Shown: positions 8,652-18,719, counted from the first letter of the stretch. The stretch: 64,000 bases of DNA from Pseudomonas sp. p1(2021b) (GCF_020151015.1 NZ_CP083746.1:1207001-1271000); one strand, 5' to 3'. The notes: a model not told the origin generated them from the sequence alone. A program made the numbers and translations.

Positions 8652-10151
8652 ATGGCAGTGGATCTTGCCAGTATCCTGCTGGGCCTCGTGGCCGCAGCCA
8701 TACCTTGCCTGGGCTGGGCCGTGCAACTGCAGCGGCGCCTGTCTGCCCGGCAATCGGAACTGGCGCTGCTCGAAGAGCGCCTTGGCAGTGCCCAGCTCGC
8801 CCAGGAAGGCCTGCAGGCGCAGCTGGACGCCAGCCGCGACGAAATCAGCGACCTGAGCGAAGCCAATGTGCTCAAGCAGACCACCCTGGCGGCCCAGGCC
8901 CGCGAACTGGAACTGTTGCAGATCGACCGCGACAACGCTCGCGATGCCGCCCACGCCTGGCAGCTGGAGCGGGCCAACCGCGAGGCCGAACTGCGCCGCC
9001 TGGAAGCCCAGGCCGCCCGCCTGGAAGCCGAGCTGCGCGAACAGCAGGAAAGCCACCAGCAACGCCTCGAAGACCTGCAGCAAGCCCGCGACACCTTGCG
9101 TGCCCAGTTCGCCGAAATGGCCACCAAGATCTTCGATGAACGCGAACAGCGCTTCGCCCAGACCAGCCAGCAGCACCTGGGCCAGTTGCTCGACCCGCTC
9201 AAGGAGCGCATCCAGGCCTTCGAAAAGCGCGTGGAGGAAAGCTACCAGCAGGAAGCCCGCGAACGCTTCTCCCTGGGCAAGGAGCTCGAGCGCCTGCAGC
9301 AGTTGAACCTGCGCCTGTCCGACGAAGCCACCAACCTGACCCAGGCACTCAAGGGCCAGAAGACCCAGGGCAACTGGGGCGAGCTGATCCTGGAGCGGGT
9401 GCTGGAGCATGCGGGCCTGGAAAAGGGCCGCGAGTACCAGACCCAGGTCAGCCTCAAGAGCGCCGACGGCGAGCGCTACCAGCCCGACGTACTGATCATG
9501 CTGCCAGGCGACAAGCAGGTGGTGGTCGATGCCAAGGTCAGCCTGACCGCCTATCAGCAATTTGTCGGCGACCCCAACACCGAGAGCGCCCAGGCGGCCC
9601 TCAAGCAGCACGTGCAGTCGCTGCGCAGCCATGTCAAAGGCTTGTCCAGCAAGGACTACAACCGCCTCGATGGCCTGCACAGCCTGGATTTCGTCCTGCT
9701 CTTCGTGCCCATCGAAGCGGCGTTCTCCGCCGCCCTGCAGGCCGAGCCGAACCTGTTCCAGGAGGCCTTCGACCGGCAGATCGTCATCGTCAGCCCCACC
9801 ACCTTGCTGGCCACCTTGCGGGTCATCGACAGCCTGTGGAAGCAGGAGCGTCAAAGCCAGAACGCCCGGGAAATCGCCGAGCGCGCCGGGTGGCTGTACG
9901 ACAAGTTCGTGCTGTTCATCCAGGACCTGGACGAACTGGGCAGCCGCCTGCAGCAGGTGGACAAGGCCTATGCCGCAGCGCGCAACAAGCTCTGCGAAGG
10001 GCGCGGCAACCTGGTCAGCCGCAGCGAGCAGCTCAAGCTGCTGGGTGCCCGGGCCAGCAAGAGCCTGCCGGGCGACTTGCTCGAGCGGGCCCTTGCCGAT
10101 GGGGTGATGGCCGACGAAGCGCTTACTGAACCAGGCTCAGATGGCGGTTGA
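8652..10151 (+). CDS. rmuC: DNA recombination protein RmuC
   Basis: 499 residues. An N-terminal hydrophobic anchor (LASILLGLVAAAIPCLGWAV) is followed by a long coiled coil (residues about 25-200, rich in E/Q/L/R heptads) and the RmuC nuclease-like core (QGNWGELILERVLEHAGL, QPDVLIMLPGDKQVVVDAK). The core has the PD-(D/E)XK-like VVDAKVSL motif. RmuC limits DNA inversions and rearrangements at short repeats, which is relevant in a REP-rich chromosome. The last 29 bp overlap the 3' end of the convergent kinase gene. Confidence 0.92.
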   Translation: MAVDLASILLGLVAAAIPCLGWAVQLQRRLSARQSELALLEERLGSAQLAQEGLQAQLDASRDEISDLSEANVLKQTTLAAQARELELLQIDRDNARDAAHAWQLERANREAELRRLEAQAARLEAELREQQESHQQRLEDLQQARDTLRAQFAEMATKIFDEREQRFAQTSQQHLGQLLDPLKERIQAFEKRVEESYQQEARERFSLGKELERLQQLNLRLSDEATNLTQALKGQKTQGNWGELILERVLEHAGLEKGREYQTQVSLKSADGERYQPDVLIMLPGDKQVVVDAKVSLTAYQQFVGDPNTESAQAALKQHVQSLRSHVKGLSSKDYNRLDGLHSLDFVLLFVPIEAAFSAALQAEPNLFQEAFDRQIVIVSPTTLLATLRVIDSLWKQERQSQNAREIAERAGWLYDKFVLFIQDLDELGSRLQQVDKAYAAARNKLCEGRGNLVSRSEQLKLLGARASKSLPGDLLERALADGVMADEALTEPGSDGG

Positions 10152-13100
10152 GCAATGCACGCAGGGCTGCCGGCTTGACGGGTTTGGCCAGGTAGTCGAG
10201 GCCTGCGGCATGGACCAGTGCGATGGTCTCGTTGCGCCCGTCGGCACTGATCACCACGCCAGGCACCGGCTCGCCCAGGCGGGTGCGTAGCCAGGCCATC
10301 AGGCCGGTACCGGTCTCGCCGTCGTCCAGGTGGTAGTCCACCAGCGCCAGGTGCGGGCGCATGCCCTTGCCCAGCAGCGCCTCGCATTCCTCGCGGTTGC
10401 GCGCGGTCCAGACCCGGCAGCCCCAGCGGCCGAGCAGGCTGTTCATGCCCACAAGAATGCTGTCTTCGTTGTCGACGCACAGCACCTGCAGCCCGGCCAG
10501 TGGTTGGCTGGCCTGTTCCACCGGCGCCTTGGCCGGGGCGACGGCACTGCGGGCGATCGGCACGCTGACACGAAACACGCTGCCCTTGCCGGGCCAGGAA
10601 CGCACCTCCAGCGGGTGGCCGAGCACCCGGCACAGGCCGTCGGCGATGGCCAGGCCCAGGCCCAGGCCTTTCTCGGCACGGGTCTGGTGGCTGTCCAGGC
10701 GCTTGAACTCTTGGAAGATCACCTGCAGCTTGTCGTCGGCGATGCCTGGGCCGCGGTCCCACACCTCCAGCCACAGGCGCTCGCCCTGGCGGCGTACGCC
10801 CAGCAGGATCGGGCTCTTGCCATAGCGCAGGGCGTTGGTCAGGAAGTTCTGCAGCACCCGGCGCAGCAGTTTCATGTCGCTGTCGACCCGCAACCGGCTG
10901 CCGCGCAGGCGGAATTCCAGGCCCTTTTCCGCGGCCAGCACCTTGAACTCGGTGCCCAGGGTATCGAACAGCTCGCTGAGGGCGAACGGTTTCGGGTCGG
11001 GAGTGACCTTGCCGTTCTCCAGGCGCGAGATATCCAGCAGATCGCTGATCAGTTCCTCGGCGGAGCGCAGCGAACTGTCCATATGCTGCACCAGTTGCCG
11101 GGCCTCGTCGGTCATGCCCTCGTCCTGTTGCGCCAGCGCGGCGGAGAACAGCCGCGCGGCATTGAGCGGCTGCATCAGGTCGTGGCTGACCGCGGCCAGG
11201 AAGCGGGTCTTGGATTGGCTGACGGCCTCGGCCTGGCTCTTGGCCTCCGACAGCGCCTGGTTGAGCTGGGACAACTCGTGGGTGCGCTCGGCGACCCGCT
11301 GTTCCAGCCCCTCGTTGGCATCCTTGAGTGCCTGTTCGGCCTCGCGGAACGGGGTGATGTCGGTGAAACTCATGACGAACCCACCACCGGGCATGGGGTT
11401 GCCGATCAGCTCGATGACCCGGCCGTTGGGGAACAGCCGCTCGGAGGTGTGCGCGCGGCCTTGGCGCATCCAGTGCAGGCGCCGGGCCACATGGACCTGG
11501 GCTTCACCGGGGCCGCACAGGCCACGTTCGGCGTTGTAGCGGATGATGTCGGCGATCGGTCGGCCGACGCTGATCAGCCCGTCGGGGTAGTTGAACAGCT
11601 CCAGGTAGCGACGGTTCCAGGCTACCAGGTGCAGGTTCTGGTCCACCACGCTGATACCCTGGTTGATGTTCTCGATGGCCCCCTGCAGCAAGGCACGGTT
11701 GAACTGCAGCACCTCGCTGGCTTCGTCGGCGATGCGCACCACGTCTTCGAGCTGCATCTCGCGGCCTTCGATGGCCGCCTTGACCACCGCGCGGGTCGAG
11801 GAGGTGCCGAGCACGCCGGCGAGCAGGCGCTCGGTGTGTTCGATCCAGTCGCCGTCGGCGTTCTGGTTGGGGTTGAAACCCTTGCCCTGGCGATAGGCGA
11901 AGCGGATGAAGCTCTGCCGAGCGCGCTCTTCACCGACGAAGCGCGCGGCCAGCTTGAGCAGGTCGTCGATCTGCACGGCCAGCAGCGAGCGGCTGCTGGG
12001 CCGGGCGCTGCTCTGCTGGCCGATGAAGCGGCCGGCCTGCCAGTGCTCCGATACCCGCGTGCGAGAAAGGATCGAGACCCAGGCGAAGAGGATGAAGTTG
12101 CCCGCCAGCGATAGCACCACCCCTTGGGTCAGCGGCGTGATGGGCAGGTCCAGCGGGTTGCCATGCAGCCAGGCCAGCCCCGGGAACAGTTGCAGCGACC
12201 AGCCCAGGCTACGGGCGGCAATGGGCAGCACCAGCGTGTAGAACCATAGGAAGATCCCCGCTGCCAGGCCCGCGAACACGCCGCGGCGGTTGGCCTGCTT
12301 CCAGTAGAGCGCGCCGAGCATCGCCGGGGTCAGCTGGGTGACGGCGGCGAAGGCGATCTGGCCGATGGTCGCCAGGCTGGCGGTGGAGCCAAGCAGGCGA
12401 TAGCTGACATAGGCGAGCAGCAGGATGACCACGATGGTCACCCGCCGTACCGAAAGCATCCAGTGGCGGAACGCCTCGAACGGCCGCTCGGCGTTGTTGC
12501 GCCGCAGCAGCCAGGGCAGCAGCATGTCGTTGGAGACCATGGTCGACAGCGCCACCGCCTCGACGATGACCATGCCGGTGGCTGCCGAGGCGCCGCCGAT
12601 GAAGGCCAGCAACGCCAGGCTCGGGTGGGCCTCGGCCAGCGGCAGGCTGATCACGAAGGAGTCGGAGATCACCGTGCCGGGCAACAGCATCTGCCCAGCC
12701 AGGGCGATCGGTACCACGAACAGGGCAGCCAGCGCCAGGTACAGCGGGAATACCCAGCGTGCCAGGCGCATGTCCTGGGGTTCGATGTTCTCTACCACCG
12801 TCACGTGGAACTGGCGTGGCAGGCAGATGATCGCCATCATCGCCACGGCGGTCTGCACCACCATCGACGGCCAGTTGACCGTCTCCTGCCAGTAGCTTTC
12901 CAGGTGCACCGAGTGGCGCGCCTGGTTGAACAGGTCGTCGAAGCCATCGTACAGGTTGAACACCACGAAGGCGCCCACGGCGAGAAATGCCAGTAGCTTG
13001 ACCAATGATTCGAAGGCGATGGCCAGGACCATGCCACGGTGGTGCTCGGTGACGTCCAGGCTGCGGGTGCCGAAGACGATGGCGAACAGGGCCAGCACCA

Positions 13101-13599
13101 GCGAGACGACCAGCGCGGTGTCCTGCACCCGGGTGCCTGTGGCGTCGGCGTTGGCGCCGATCAGCAGGTTGACGCCCAGCACGATACCCTTGAGCTGCAG
13201 GGCGATGTACGGCAAAACCCCGACCAGGCAGATCAGCGCCACCACCACCGCCAGGGATTGCGACTTGCCGTAGCGGGCGGCGATGAAGTCAGCGATCGAG
13301 GTGATGTTCTCCTGCTTGCTGATCAGCACCATCTTCTGCACCACCCAGGGTGCGAAGACCAGCAACAGCACCGGCCCCAGGTAGATCGGCAGGAAGGCCC
13401 ACAGCTGTTCGGCGGCCTGGCCGACCGCGCCGAAGAAGGTCCAGCTGGTGCAGTACACGGCCAGCGACAGGCTGTAGACCCACGCGCGCAGGCGCGGCGG
13501 CAGCGGCGTGCTGCGGCGGTCGCCGTAGAAGGCGATGGCGAACATGATGGCCATATAGGCCAGGGCGACCACGGCGATCAGCCCGCTGGACAACGACAT
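10123..13599 (-). CDS. Hybrid sensor kinase with SLC5 symporter domain (CrbS/MxtR type)
   Basis: 1158 residues on the minus strand. Residues about 1-500 form a sodium:solute symporter (SLC5) domain with some 13 membrane helices; a STAC-like linker and PAS domain follow (VVDQNLHLVAWNRRYLELF), then a coiled coil, HisKA (phospho-His in AVSHDLMQPLNAAR, about residue 805), HATPase (NFLTNALRYGK, GLGLGLAIADGL) and a C-terminal receiver (phospho-Asp in LALVDYHLDDGE, about 1087). Length and order match CrbS of P. entomophila and MxtR of P. aeruginosa, which with their regulator CrbR/ErdR control acetate utilisation. The regulator gene is not in the window. The related CbrA is shorter and lacks the receiver, so it is a less good match. 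Confidence 0.85.
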   Translation of the reverse strand: MSLSSGLIAVVALAYMAIMFAIAFYGDRRSTPLPPRLRAWVYSLSLAVYCTSWTFFGAVGQAAEQLWAFLPIYLGPVLLLVFAPWVVQKMVLISKQENITSIADFIAARYGKSQSLAVVVALICLVGVLPYIALQLKGIVLGVNLLIGANADATGTRVQDTALVVSLVLALFAIVFGTRSLDVTEHHRGMVLAIAFESLVKLLAFLAVGAFVVFNLYDGFDDLFNQARHSVHLESYWQETVNWPSMVVQTAVAMMAIICLPRQFHVTVVENIEPQDMRLARWVFPLYLALAALFVVPIALAGQMLLPGTVISDSFVISLPLAEAHPSLALLAFIGGASAATGMVIVEAVALSTMVSNDMLLPWLLRRNNAERPFEAFRHWMLSVRRVTIVVILLLAYVSYRLLGSTASLATIGQIAFAAVTQLTPAMLGALYWKQANRRGVFAGLAAGIFLWFYTLVLPIAARSLGWSLQLFPGLAWLHGNPLDLPITPLTQGVVLSLAGNFILFAWVSILSRTRVSEHWQAGRFIGQQSSARPSSRSLLAVQIDDLLKLAARFVGEERARQSFIRFAYRQGKGFNPNQNADGDWIEHTERLLAGVLGTSSTRAVVKAAIEGREMQLEDVVRIADEASEVLQFNRALLQGAIENINQGISVVDQNLHLVAWNRRYLELFNYPDGLISVGRPIADIIRYNAERGLCGPGEAQVHVARRLHWMRQGRAHTSERLFPNGRVIELIGNPMPGGGFVMSFTDITPFREAEQALKDANEGLEQRVAERTHELSQLNQALSEAKSQAEAVSQSKTRFLAAVSHDLMQPLNAARLFSAALAQQDEGMTDEARQLVQHMDSSLRSAEELISDLLDISRLENGKVTPDPKPFALSELFDTLGTEFKVLAAEKGLEFRLRGSRLRVDSDMKLLRRVLQNFLTNALRYGKSPILLGVRRQGERLWLEVWDRGPGIADDKLQVIFQEFKRLDSHQTRAEKGLGLGLAIADGLCRVLGHPLEVRSWPGKGSVFRVSVPIARSAVAPAKAPVEQASQPLAGLQVLCVDNEDSILVGMNSLLGRWGCRVWTARNREECEALLGKGMRPHLALVDYHLDDGETGTGLMAWLRTRLGEPVPGVVISADGRNETIALVHAAGLDYLAKPVKPAALRALLNRHLSLVQ

Positions 13600-13761
13600 G
13601 CAAACTCCGGAGCAAAAAAGAAAACGCGGTCCCGATCAATCAGTCTGGCACGGCCACTGGGGTTCGTCAGCGCCGACAATGGTCGCAGTGGCAGGACGTC
13701 GCACGCCCGTATCGGCCCGATCGCGGGTCAAGCCCGCCGCGGTAGGCCCGCACCGGCACGC

Positions 13762-14940
13762 TCAAGGCCTGCGTGTACCCAGCCAATAGAACACCCCCGC
13801 CAGTATCACCGACATCACCAGCAGGTAGAAGGTCGCCGCCGGCACCCACTGCCCCAGGGCAAAGCCGACGATCGCCGGCCCCAATCCCGCCCCCAGGTTG
13901 GACAGGTTCTGCGCGCCATAATAGACACCCCGCAGATGCTCCGGCGCGATCAGGTCGATGAACATGTATTCGGCTGGGATCACGATGATCTCGCCGAGGG
14001 TGAACACCACCATCGCCAGGCACCAGGCCAGGGCGGAGCCGGCCACGGAAAACCCCAGCAAGCCGAGGATGAACAGCGCCATGCCGGCCAGCAGCCAAGG
14101 CATCAGGCGCTGGCGGTCGATGCGTCGGCCGATCAGGTACTGGAGCCCGATCACCGTGACGGCGTTGGTGGTGATCAGGTAGCCCACCAGCCGCGCCGCC
14201 TCCTTGGCGTTGGTGGTCACCACCAGGTACTGGGACAGGTAGGCGCCGAACTGGCCGAACACCACGGCGCTCAGCATCCCGCCCACGGTGAAGCAGATCA
14301 ACCGGCGATCACTTACCAGACGCAGGGCGACCTCGGTGAACCCGGCGTTGTGCTGGGCGTTCTCACCGACCTGCAGGCGCCGGTCGCCCAAACCGTGATA
14401 GAGCCCGCCCATGCCCAGGCCGATCAGTGCGGAAACCAGGAAGGGCAGGTAGGCACCTTGTTCGAACAGGGCCACCCCCAGCAGGGGGCCGACCGCGTAG
14501 GCGATATTGTTCAAGGTGTATTTGATGGCGAACACCTCGGCACGCTCGGCCACCGGCAGCAAGGCGCAGAAGCCCGACTTCACGGCGATGTCGACCACCG
14601 CCAGGGCCAGGTTGATCATCACCAGGCAGAAGAAGAACAGCGCGGCCGAGCGGCTGGCGATCGCCCCGACGAAGGCCAGGGTGAATACCGAGATGGCGCC
14701 TAGCAACAAGGTATGGTTGCGCACGGTGTCGACCAGGTGGCCGCCGTACAGGCTCAGCAACGAGGCGAGGATCACGGCGCTGCCGACCAGCAAGCCGATG
14801 GGGCCGACCGCCAATTGGAAGGTATCGGCCAGGTACACCACCAGATAGGGCAGGGTGATTGCCCGGGCGAAGGTCAGGACGGTCGCGGTCGCCAGCAGCA
14901 GGCGCACGGAGCGGGGGTAGCGTTTGAGGGCGGCGAGCAT
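13762..14940 (-). CDS. MFS transporter
   Basis: 392 residues and about twelve membrane spans. The N-terminus begins LAALKRYPRSVRLLLATATV, and the loop motif YGGHLVDTVRNHTL occurs between TM2 and TM3. The start is set at ATG 14940, which has AAGGA upstream; the longer frame to 15021 adds a proline-rich, non-membrane leader. It resembles MdtH/YdeE-like drug efflux carriers, but nothing in the sequence names the substrate. It is transcribed toward the kinase gene, 162 bp away, and divergent from the MFS-acyltransferase gene. Confidence 0.82.
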   Translation of the reverse strand: MLAALKRYPRSVRLLLATATVLTFARAITLPYLVVYLADTFQLAVGPIGLLVGSAVILASLLSLYGGHLVDTVRNHTLLLGAISVFTLAFVGAIASRSAALFFFCLVMINLALAVVDIAVKSGFCALLPVAERAEVFAIKYTLNNIAYAVGPLLGVALFEQGAYLPFLVSALIGLGMGGLYHGLGDRRLQVGENAQHNAGFTEVALRLVSDRRLICFTVGGMLSAVVFGQFGAYLSQYLVVTTNAKEAARLVGYLITTNAVTVIGLQYLIGRRIDRQRLMPWLLAGMALFILGLLGFSVAGSALAWCLAMVVFTLGEIIVIPAEYMFIDLIAPEHLRGVYYGAQNLSNLGAGLGPAIVGFALGQWVPAATFYLLVMSVILAGVFYWLGTRRP

Positions 14941-15149
14941 CGGACATCCTTGTGGTCGGGGTGGTGCCGGAGTCCAAGCATAGGAGCGTGCGTGAACAAT
15001 GTCGTGGTATCCCTTGAGCACCCATGGACGCGGGGCTGCCTCATGCCGAAACAGTTACGGGTTGCCAGCCAGGCTCATTCCCATGCAGATTTGTGGCTTC
15101 TCGCGCAGTACGTGCCTCCAATTGAAAAGCCCAACCAGGTACACGGACG

Positions 15150-17024
15150 ATGAGCCACCCCTCGCAATTCACCCTGCTCGGCAAGCGGCGCTTCTTGCCG
15201 TTCTTCATCACCCAGTCGCTGGGCGCCTTCAACGATAACCTGTTCAAGCAGTCGCTGATCCTGGCGATCCTCTACAAGCTGAGCCTGGAAGGCGACCGCT
15301 CGATCTGGGTCAACCTGTGCGCACTGTTGTTCATCCTGCCGTTCTTCCTGTTCTCGGCGCTGGCCGGGCAGTTCGGCGAGAAGTTCGCCAAGGATGCGCT
15401 GATCCGTGTGATCAAGCTGGCCGAGATCGTCATCATGGCCGTCGGCGCCACGGGTTTCGTCACCGGCCATCTGCCGTTGATGCTGCTGGCCTTGTTCGCC
15501 ATGGGCACCCACTCGGCGCTGTTCGGCCCGGTGAAGTACTCGATCCTGCCCCAGGCCCTGCGGGAAGAGGAACTGGTCGGCGGTAACGGCCTGGTGGAGA
15601 TGGGCACCTTCCTGGCGATCCTGGCCGGGACTATCGGTGCCGGCGTGATGATGTCCTCCACGCACTACGCCACGGTGGCCGCCACCGGCGTGATGGTCAC
15701 CGCGGTGCTCGGCTACCTGGCCAGCCGCTGGATCCCCCGGGCTGCCGCAGCCGCGCCGCAGATGAAACTGGACTGGAACATTTTCAAGCAATCCTGGGCC
15801 ACCCTGCGCCTGGGCCTGGGGCAGACCCCGGCGGTGTCCCGCTCGATCGTCGGCAACTCCTGGTTCTGGTTCGTCGGCGCCATCTACCTGACCCAGATCC
15901 CGGCCTATGCCAAGGACTGGCTGCACGGCGACGAAACCGTGGTGACCCTGGTGCTGACCCTGTTCTCGGTGGGCATCGCCCTGGGTTCGCTGCTCTGCGA
16001 ACGCCTAAGCGGGCGCAAGGTGGAGATCGGCCTGGTGCCGTTCGGCTCCTTCGGCCTGACGCTGTTCGGCCTGCTCTGGTGGTGGCACTCCGGCGATGTG
16101 CCGGTGGGCGCCGTGCCTCATGACTGGCTGGCGCTGCTGGGTATGGGCCAGGCCTGGTGGATCCTGCTCTCGATCGTCGGCCTGGGCGTGTTCGGCGGCT
16201 TCTACATCGTGCCGCTGTATGCCTTGATCCAGGCGCGCACCCCTGAAGACCAGCGGGCCCGGGTGATCGCCGCCAACAACATCCTCAATGCCTTGTTCAT
16301 GGTGGTTTCGGCCATCGTCACCATCGTCCTGTTGAGCCTGGCCGAGCTGAGCATCCCACAGCTGTTCCTGGTGGTGTCGCTGCTCAACATCGCGGTCAAC
16401 GCCTACATCTTCCGCATCGTGCCCGAGTTCACCATGCGCTTCATGATCTGGCTGCTCAGCCACTCCATGTACCGCGTGGAGCATCGCGACCTGGAGCGCA
16501 TCCCCGACCAAGGTGCGGCGTTGCTGGTGTGCAACCACGTGTCGTTCGTCGATGCGCTGCTGATCGGTGGTGCCATTCGCCGGCCGATACGTTTCGTCAT
16601 GTACTACAAGATCTACAACCTGCCGGTGCTCAACTTCGTCTTCCGCACTGCCGGGGCCATCCCTATCGCCGGGCGTGGCGAGGACGAAGCCACCTACGAA
16701 CGCGCCTTCGCCCGTATCGCCCAGTACCTGGCCGGTGGCGAGCTGGTGTGCATCTTCCCCGAAGGCAAGCTCAGTGCCGATGGAGAAATCGATGTGTTCA
16801 AGGGTGGGGTGAGCCGCATCCTGCAGGAAACCCCGGTACCGGTGATTCCGCTGGCGTTGCAGGGGCTTTGGGGCAGTTTCTTCAGTCGCGACCCGAACAA
16901 GGGGTTCTTCAAGCGTCTGTGGTCGAGGGTGACCCTGGTGGCTGGCGCCGCCGTCCCGGTGGACGCGGCGCAGCCCGAGGCGCTGCGCGAGAAGGTCTGT
17001 GCCCTGCGCGGCGACGTGCGTTGA
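15150..17024 (+). CDS. MFS transporter-acyltransferase fusion (LplT-PlsC like)
   Basis: 624 residues. Residues about 1-410 are a twelve-helix MFS domain of the lysophospholipid transporter (LplT) kind (FFITQSLGAFNDNLFKQSLI). Residues about 430-610 are a PlsC-type glycerolipid acyltransferase with the HX4D motif (VCNHVSFVDALLI) and the glycine/glutamate block IFPEGKLSADGE. In the separate E. coli proteins, LplT flips lysophospholipids inward and Aas re-acylates them. The fused form lacks the AMP-ligase and carrier domains seen in some three-domain relatives, so the acyl donor is probably acyl-ACP or acyl-CoA. The role is inner-membrane phospholipid repair, inferred. Confidence 0.82.
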   Translation: MSHPSQFTLLGKRRFLPFFITQSLGAFNDNLFKQSLILAILYKLSLEGDRSIWVNLCALLFILPFFLFSALAGQFGEKFAKDALIRVIKLAEIVIMAVGATGFVTGHLPLMLLALFAMGTHSALFGPVKYSILPQALREEELVGGNGLVEMGTFLAILAGTIGAGVMMSSTHYATVAATGVMVTAVLGYLASRWIPRAAAAAPQMKLDWNIFKQSWATLRLGLGQTPAVSRSIVGNSWFWFVGAIYLTQIPAYAKDWLHGDETVVTLVLTLFSVGIALGSLLCERLSGRKVEIGLVPFGSFGLTLFGLLWWWHSGDVPVGAVPHDWLALLGMGQAWWILLSIVGLGVFGGFYIVPLYALIQARTPEDQRARVIAANNILNALFMVVSAIVTIVLLSLAELSIPQLFLVVSLLNIAVNAYIFRIVPEFTMRFMIWLLSHSMYRVEHRDLERIPDQGAALLVCNHVSFVDALLIGGAIRRPIRFVMYYKIYNLPVLNFVFRTAGAIPIAGRGEDEATYERAFARIAQYLAGGELVCIFPEGKLSADGEIDVFKGGVSRILQETPVPVIPLALQGLWGSFFSRDPNKGFFKRLWSRVTLVAGAAVPVDAAQPEALREKVCALRGDVR

Positions 17025-17042
17025 GAAGGGAAGGGGTGAAGG

Positions 17043-17360
17043 TCAGCTGGTGCTGACCTTCAGGCCAACCAGGCCGGCCACGATCAGCGCGACGCTGGCC
17101 AGGCGCATGAACGCCATGGATTCGCCGAACAGGATGATCCCGGCGATCACTGTGCCCACGGCGCCGACGCCAGTCCAGACCGCATAGGCGGTACCCAGTG
17201 GCAGTTCCTTCATGGCCAGGCCCAGCAGGCCCAGGCTCACGGCCATGGCGGCCACGGTCAAGGCAGTGGGGAGGGGGCGGGTGAAACCGTCGGTGTACTT
17301 GAGGCCTACGGCCCAGCCCACTTCGAACAGGCCGGCGAAGAACAGGATGATCCAGGACAT
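17043..17360 (-). CDS. sugE: Guanidinium exporter of the SMR family (Gdx/SugE)
   Basis: 105 residues and four membrane helices, the size of small multidrug resistance proteins. The membrane glutamate of helix 1 is in [14 protein letters not shown], and the helix 3 signature [14 protein letters not shown] is of the SugE/Gdx rather than the EmrE subtype. Gdx exchanges guanidinium for protons as an antiparallel dimer in the inner membrane. The strongest functional evidence is the guanidine-II riboswitch directly upstream (17385-17436). Confidence 0.92.
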   Translation of the reverse strand: MSWIILFFAGLFEVGWAVGLKYTDGFTRPLPTALTVAAMAVSLGLLGLAMKELPLGTAYAVWTGVGAVGTVIAGIILFGESMAFMRLASVALIVAGLVGLKVSTS

Positions 17361-17384
17361 GATGAGTCTCCATCGTTGCTAAGG

Positions 17385-17436
17385 ATGGGGCCGTCCCCGG
17401 AATGGTCACGCGCTGCGTCGTGAGGCCGTCCTCACA
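17385..17436 (-). promoter_or_regulatory. Guanidine-II (mini-ykkC) riboswitch
   Basis: Read on the minus strand, two GC hairpins each carry an ACGG loop: GTGAGG-ACGG-CCTCAC (17435-17420) and GGGG-ACGG-CCCC (17398-17387), joined by a 21-nt linker. Tandem hairpins with ACGR loops are the defining feature of the mini-ykkC motif, which binds one guanidinium per loop pair. The gdx start follows 26 nt after the second hairpin, so ligand binding should free its ribosome site. A -10-like TATAGT (minus strand, 17448-17443) would place transcription start just before hairpin 1. Confidence 0.88.
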
Positions 17437-17501
17437 GTGCGCACTATACTGCACATTTTGCTGAAGGTCGGCAAGCGTGTAGTCGTTACCTGGGCCCACG
17501 C

Positions 17502-17570
17502 AATCGCGGGACAAGCCCACTCTCACAGGAGATGGAGAGGCCCTGTGGGAGCGGGCTTGTCCCGCGATTG
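17502..17570. repeat. REP pair, GGGCTTGTCCC subtype
   Basis: Two inverted REP copies, AATCGCGGGACAAGCCCA and GAGCGGGCTTGTCCCGCGAT, about 25 bp apart, between the gdx promoter and the 3' end of rdgC. Confidence 0.75.
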
Positions 17571-17592
17571 CGCCGGTGAGGCGACCGCTCTC

Positions 17593-18513
17593 TCAGACCC
17601 CCTGCGGAATCTCCTCGCCTCCCAGTGCCTCGAAGAGCGCCGGCAGGAATTCGGTGAAGGTCATCATCATCAGGGTGAAGCTGGCATCGAACTGCTGCTG
17701 GGCTTCCTCGCCGCCGTCCTGTTCGGCCTGCTCCTGCAGCAGCTCCTCGAACTTCAGGCGCTTGATCACGGTCTTGTCGTCGAGCACGAACGACAGCTTG
17801 TCCTGCCAGGCCAGGGCCAGCTGGGTGACCACCTTGCCGGTGCCCAGGTGTAGCTGGATCTCTTCACTGGCCAGGTCCTGGCGCTTGCAGCGCACGATGC
17901 CGCCGTCTTCATGGGTGTCGCGCAGCTCGCACTCATCCAGGACGAAGAAGTCGGCGGCCGGCTCCTGGGTCTTGACCCAGTCGGTCATGGTCGCGCTCGG
18001 GGCGGTCTTGACCGTGACCGGGCGCACCGGCAGCGAGCCCATCACTTCACGCAGGGTCGACAGCAGGTCCTCGGCACGCTTGGCGCTGGCCGAGTTGACC
18101 AGGATCAGACCCAGGCGCGGGGCGATGGCGGCGAAGATCATCGAACGGCGGATGAAGGCGCGGGGCAGGAACGCCTGGATGATCTCGTCCTTGATCTGGT
18201 CGCGTTCCTTTTTATAGACCTTGCGCATCTGCTCGGTCTCGATTTCTTCGACCTTCTCCTTGACCGCATCGTTGACCACGCTGCTGGGCAGGATGCGTTC
18301 CTCCTTGCGTGCGGCGATCAGCAGGAAGTCACCGCTGACGTGCACCAAGGGAGCATCCTCGCCCTTGCCGAACGGGGCGACGAAACCATAGGTGGTCAGC
18401 TCCTGGCTGGCGCAGGGGCGGGCTGGCTTGCTGGCCAGGGCGGCTTCCAGTGCCTCGGGCTCGAACGGGACGTCCTGGGTCAGGCGGTAGGTCAGCAGGT
18501 TCTTGAACCACAT
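17593..18513 (-). CDS. rdgC: Recombination-associated protein RdgC
   Basis: 306 residues starting at ATG 18513 ([17 protein letters not shown], the usual RdgC N-terminus) with AAGGAG upstream; the longer frame is not RdgC-like. RdgC forms a ring-shaped dimer on duplex DNA and restrains RecA filament formation; no enzymatic motif is expected. The length is normal for the family. It is monocistronic, with REP sequences just downstream. Confidence 0.93.
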   Translation of the reverse strand: MWFKNLLTYRLTQDVPFEPEALEAALASKPARPCASQELTTYGFVAPFGKGEDAPLVHVSGDFLLIAARKEERILPSSVVNDAVKEKVEEIETEQMRKVYKKERDQIKDEIIQAFLPRAFIRRSMIFAAIAPRLGLILVNSASAKRAEDLLSTLREVMGSLPVRPVTVKTAPSATMTDWVKTQEPAADFFVLDECELRDTHEDGGIVRCKRQDLASEEIQLHLGTGKVVTQLALAWQDKLSFVLDDKTVIKRLKFEELLQEQAEQDGGEEAQQQFDASFTLMMMTFTEFLPALFEALGGEEIPQGV

Positions 18514-18670
18514 GAGGGGGAATCTCTCCTTAATGCATAAGGCGGGCATTATTCTCCGAGGGGTGGTCGCAGGCCAACCCTGTCAGAGCGCCACCAGCGA
18601 CTTAATTCAGGAGAAAAGCGCTGCTGCGCTAGGTCTTTGAAAGGCCTGAAAAAATTTTTTAAAAAAGTGC

Positions 18671-18699
18671 TTGCCAGGGTGGCAGGTCCTCCGTAGAAT
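18671..18699 (+). promoter_or_regulatory. Sigma-70 promoter for the tRNA pair
   Basis: TTGCCA (18671-18676) and TAGAAT (18694-18699) are spaced by 17 bp, 21 bp before tRNA-Val. A GC-rich discriminator (GCGCGCC) follows, as is usual for stable-RNA promoters under stringent control. Confidence 0.75.
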
Positions 18700-18719
18700 G
18701 CGCGCCACACCGAGACGTT

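Noticed and set aside
13039..14703. 554-codon frame antisense to the kinase and MFS genes
   Set aside because: Low-complexity His/Gln/Asp/Gly product with no start signal, typical of an antisense shadow in G+C-rich DNA.
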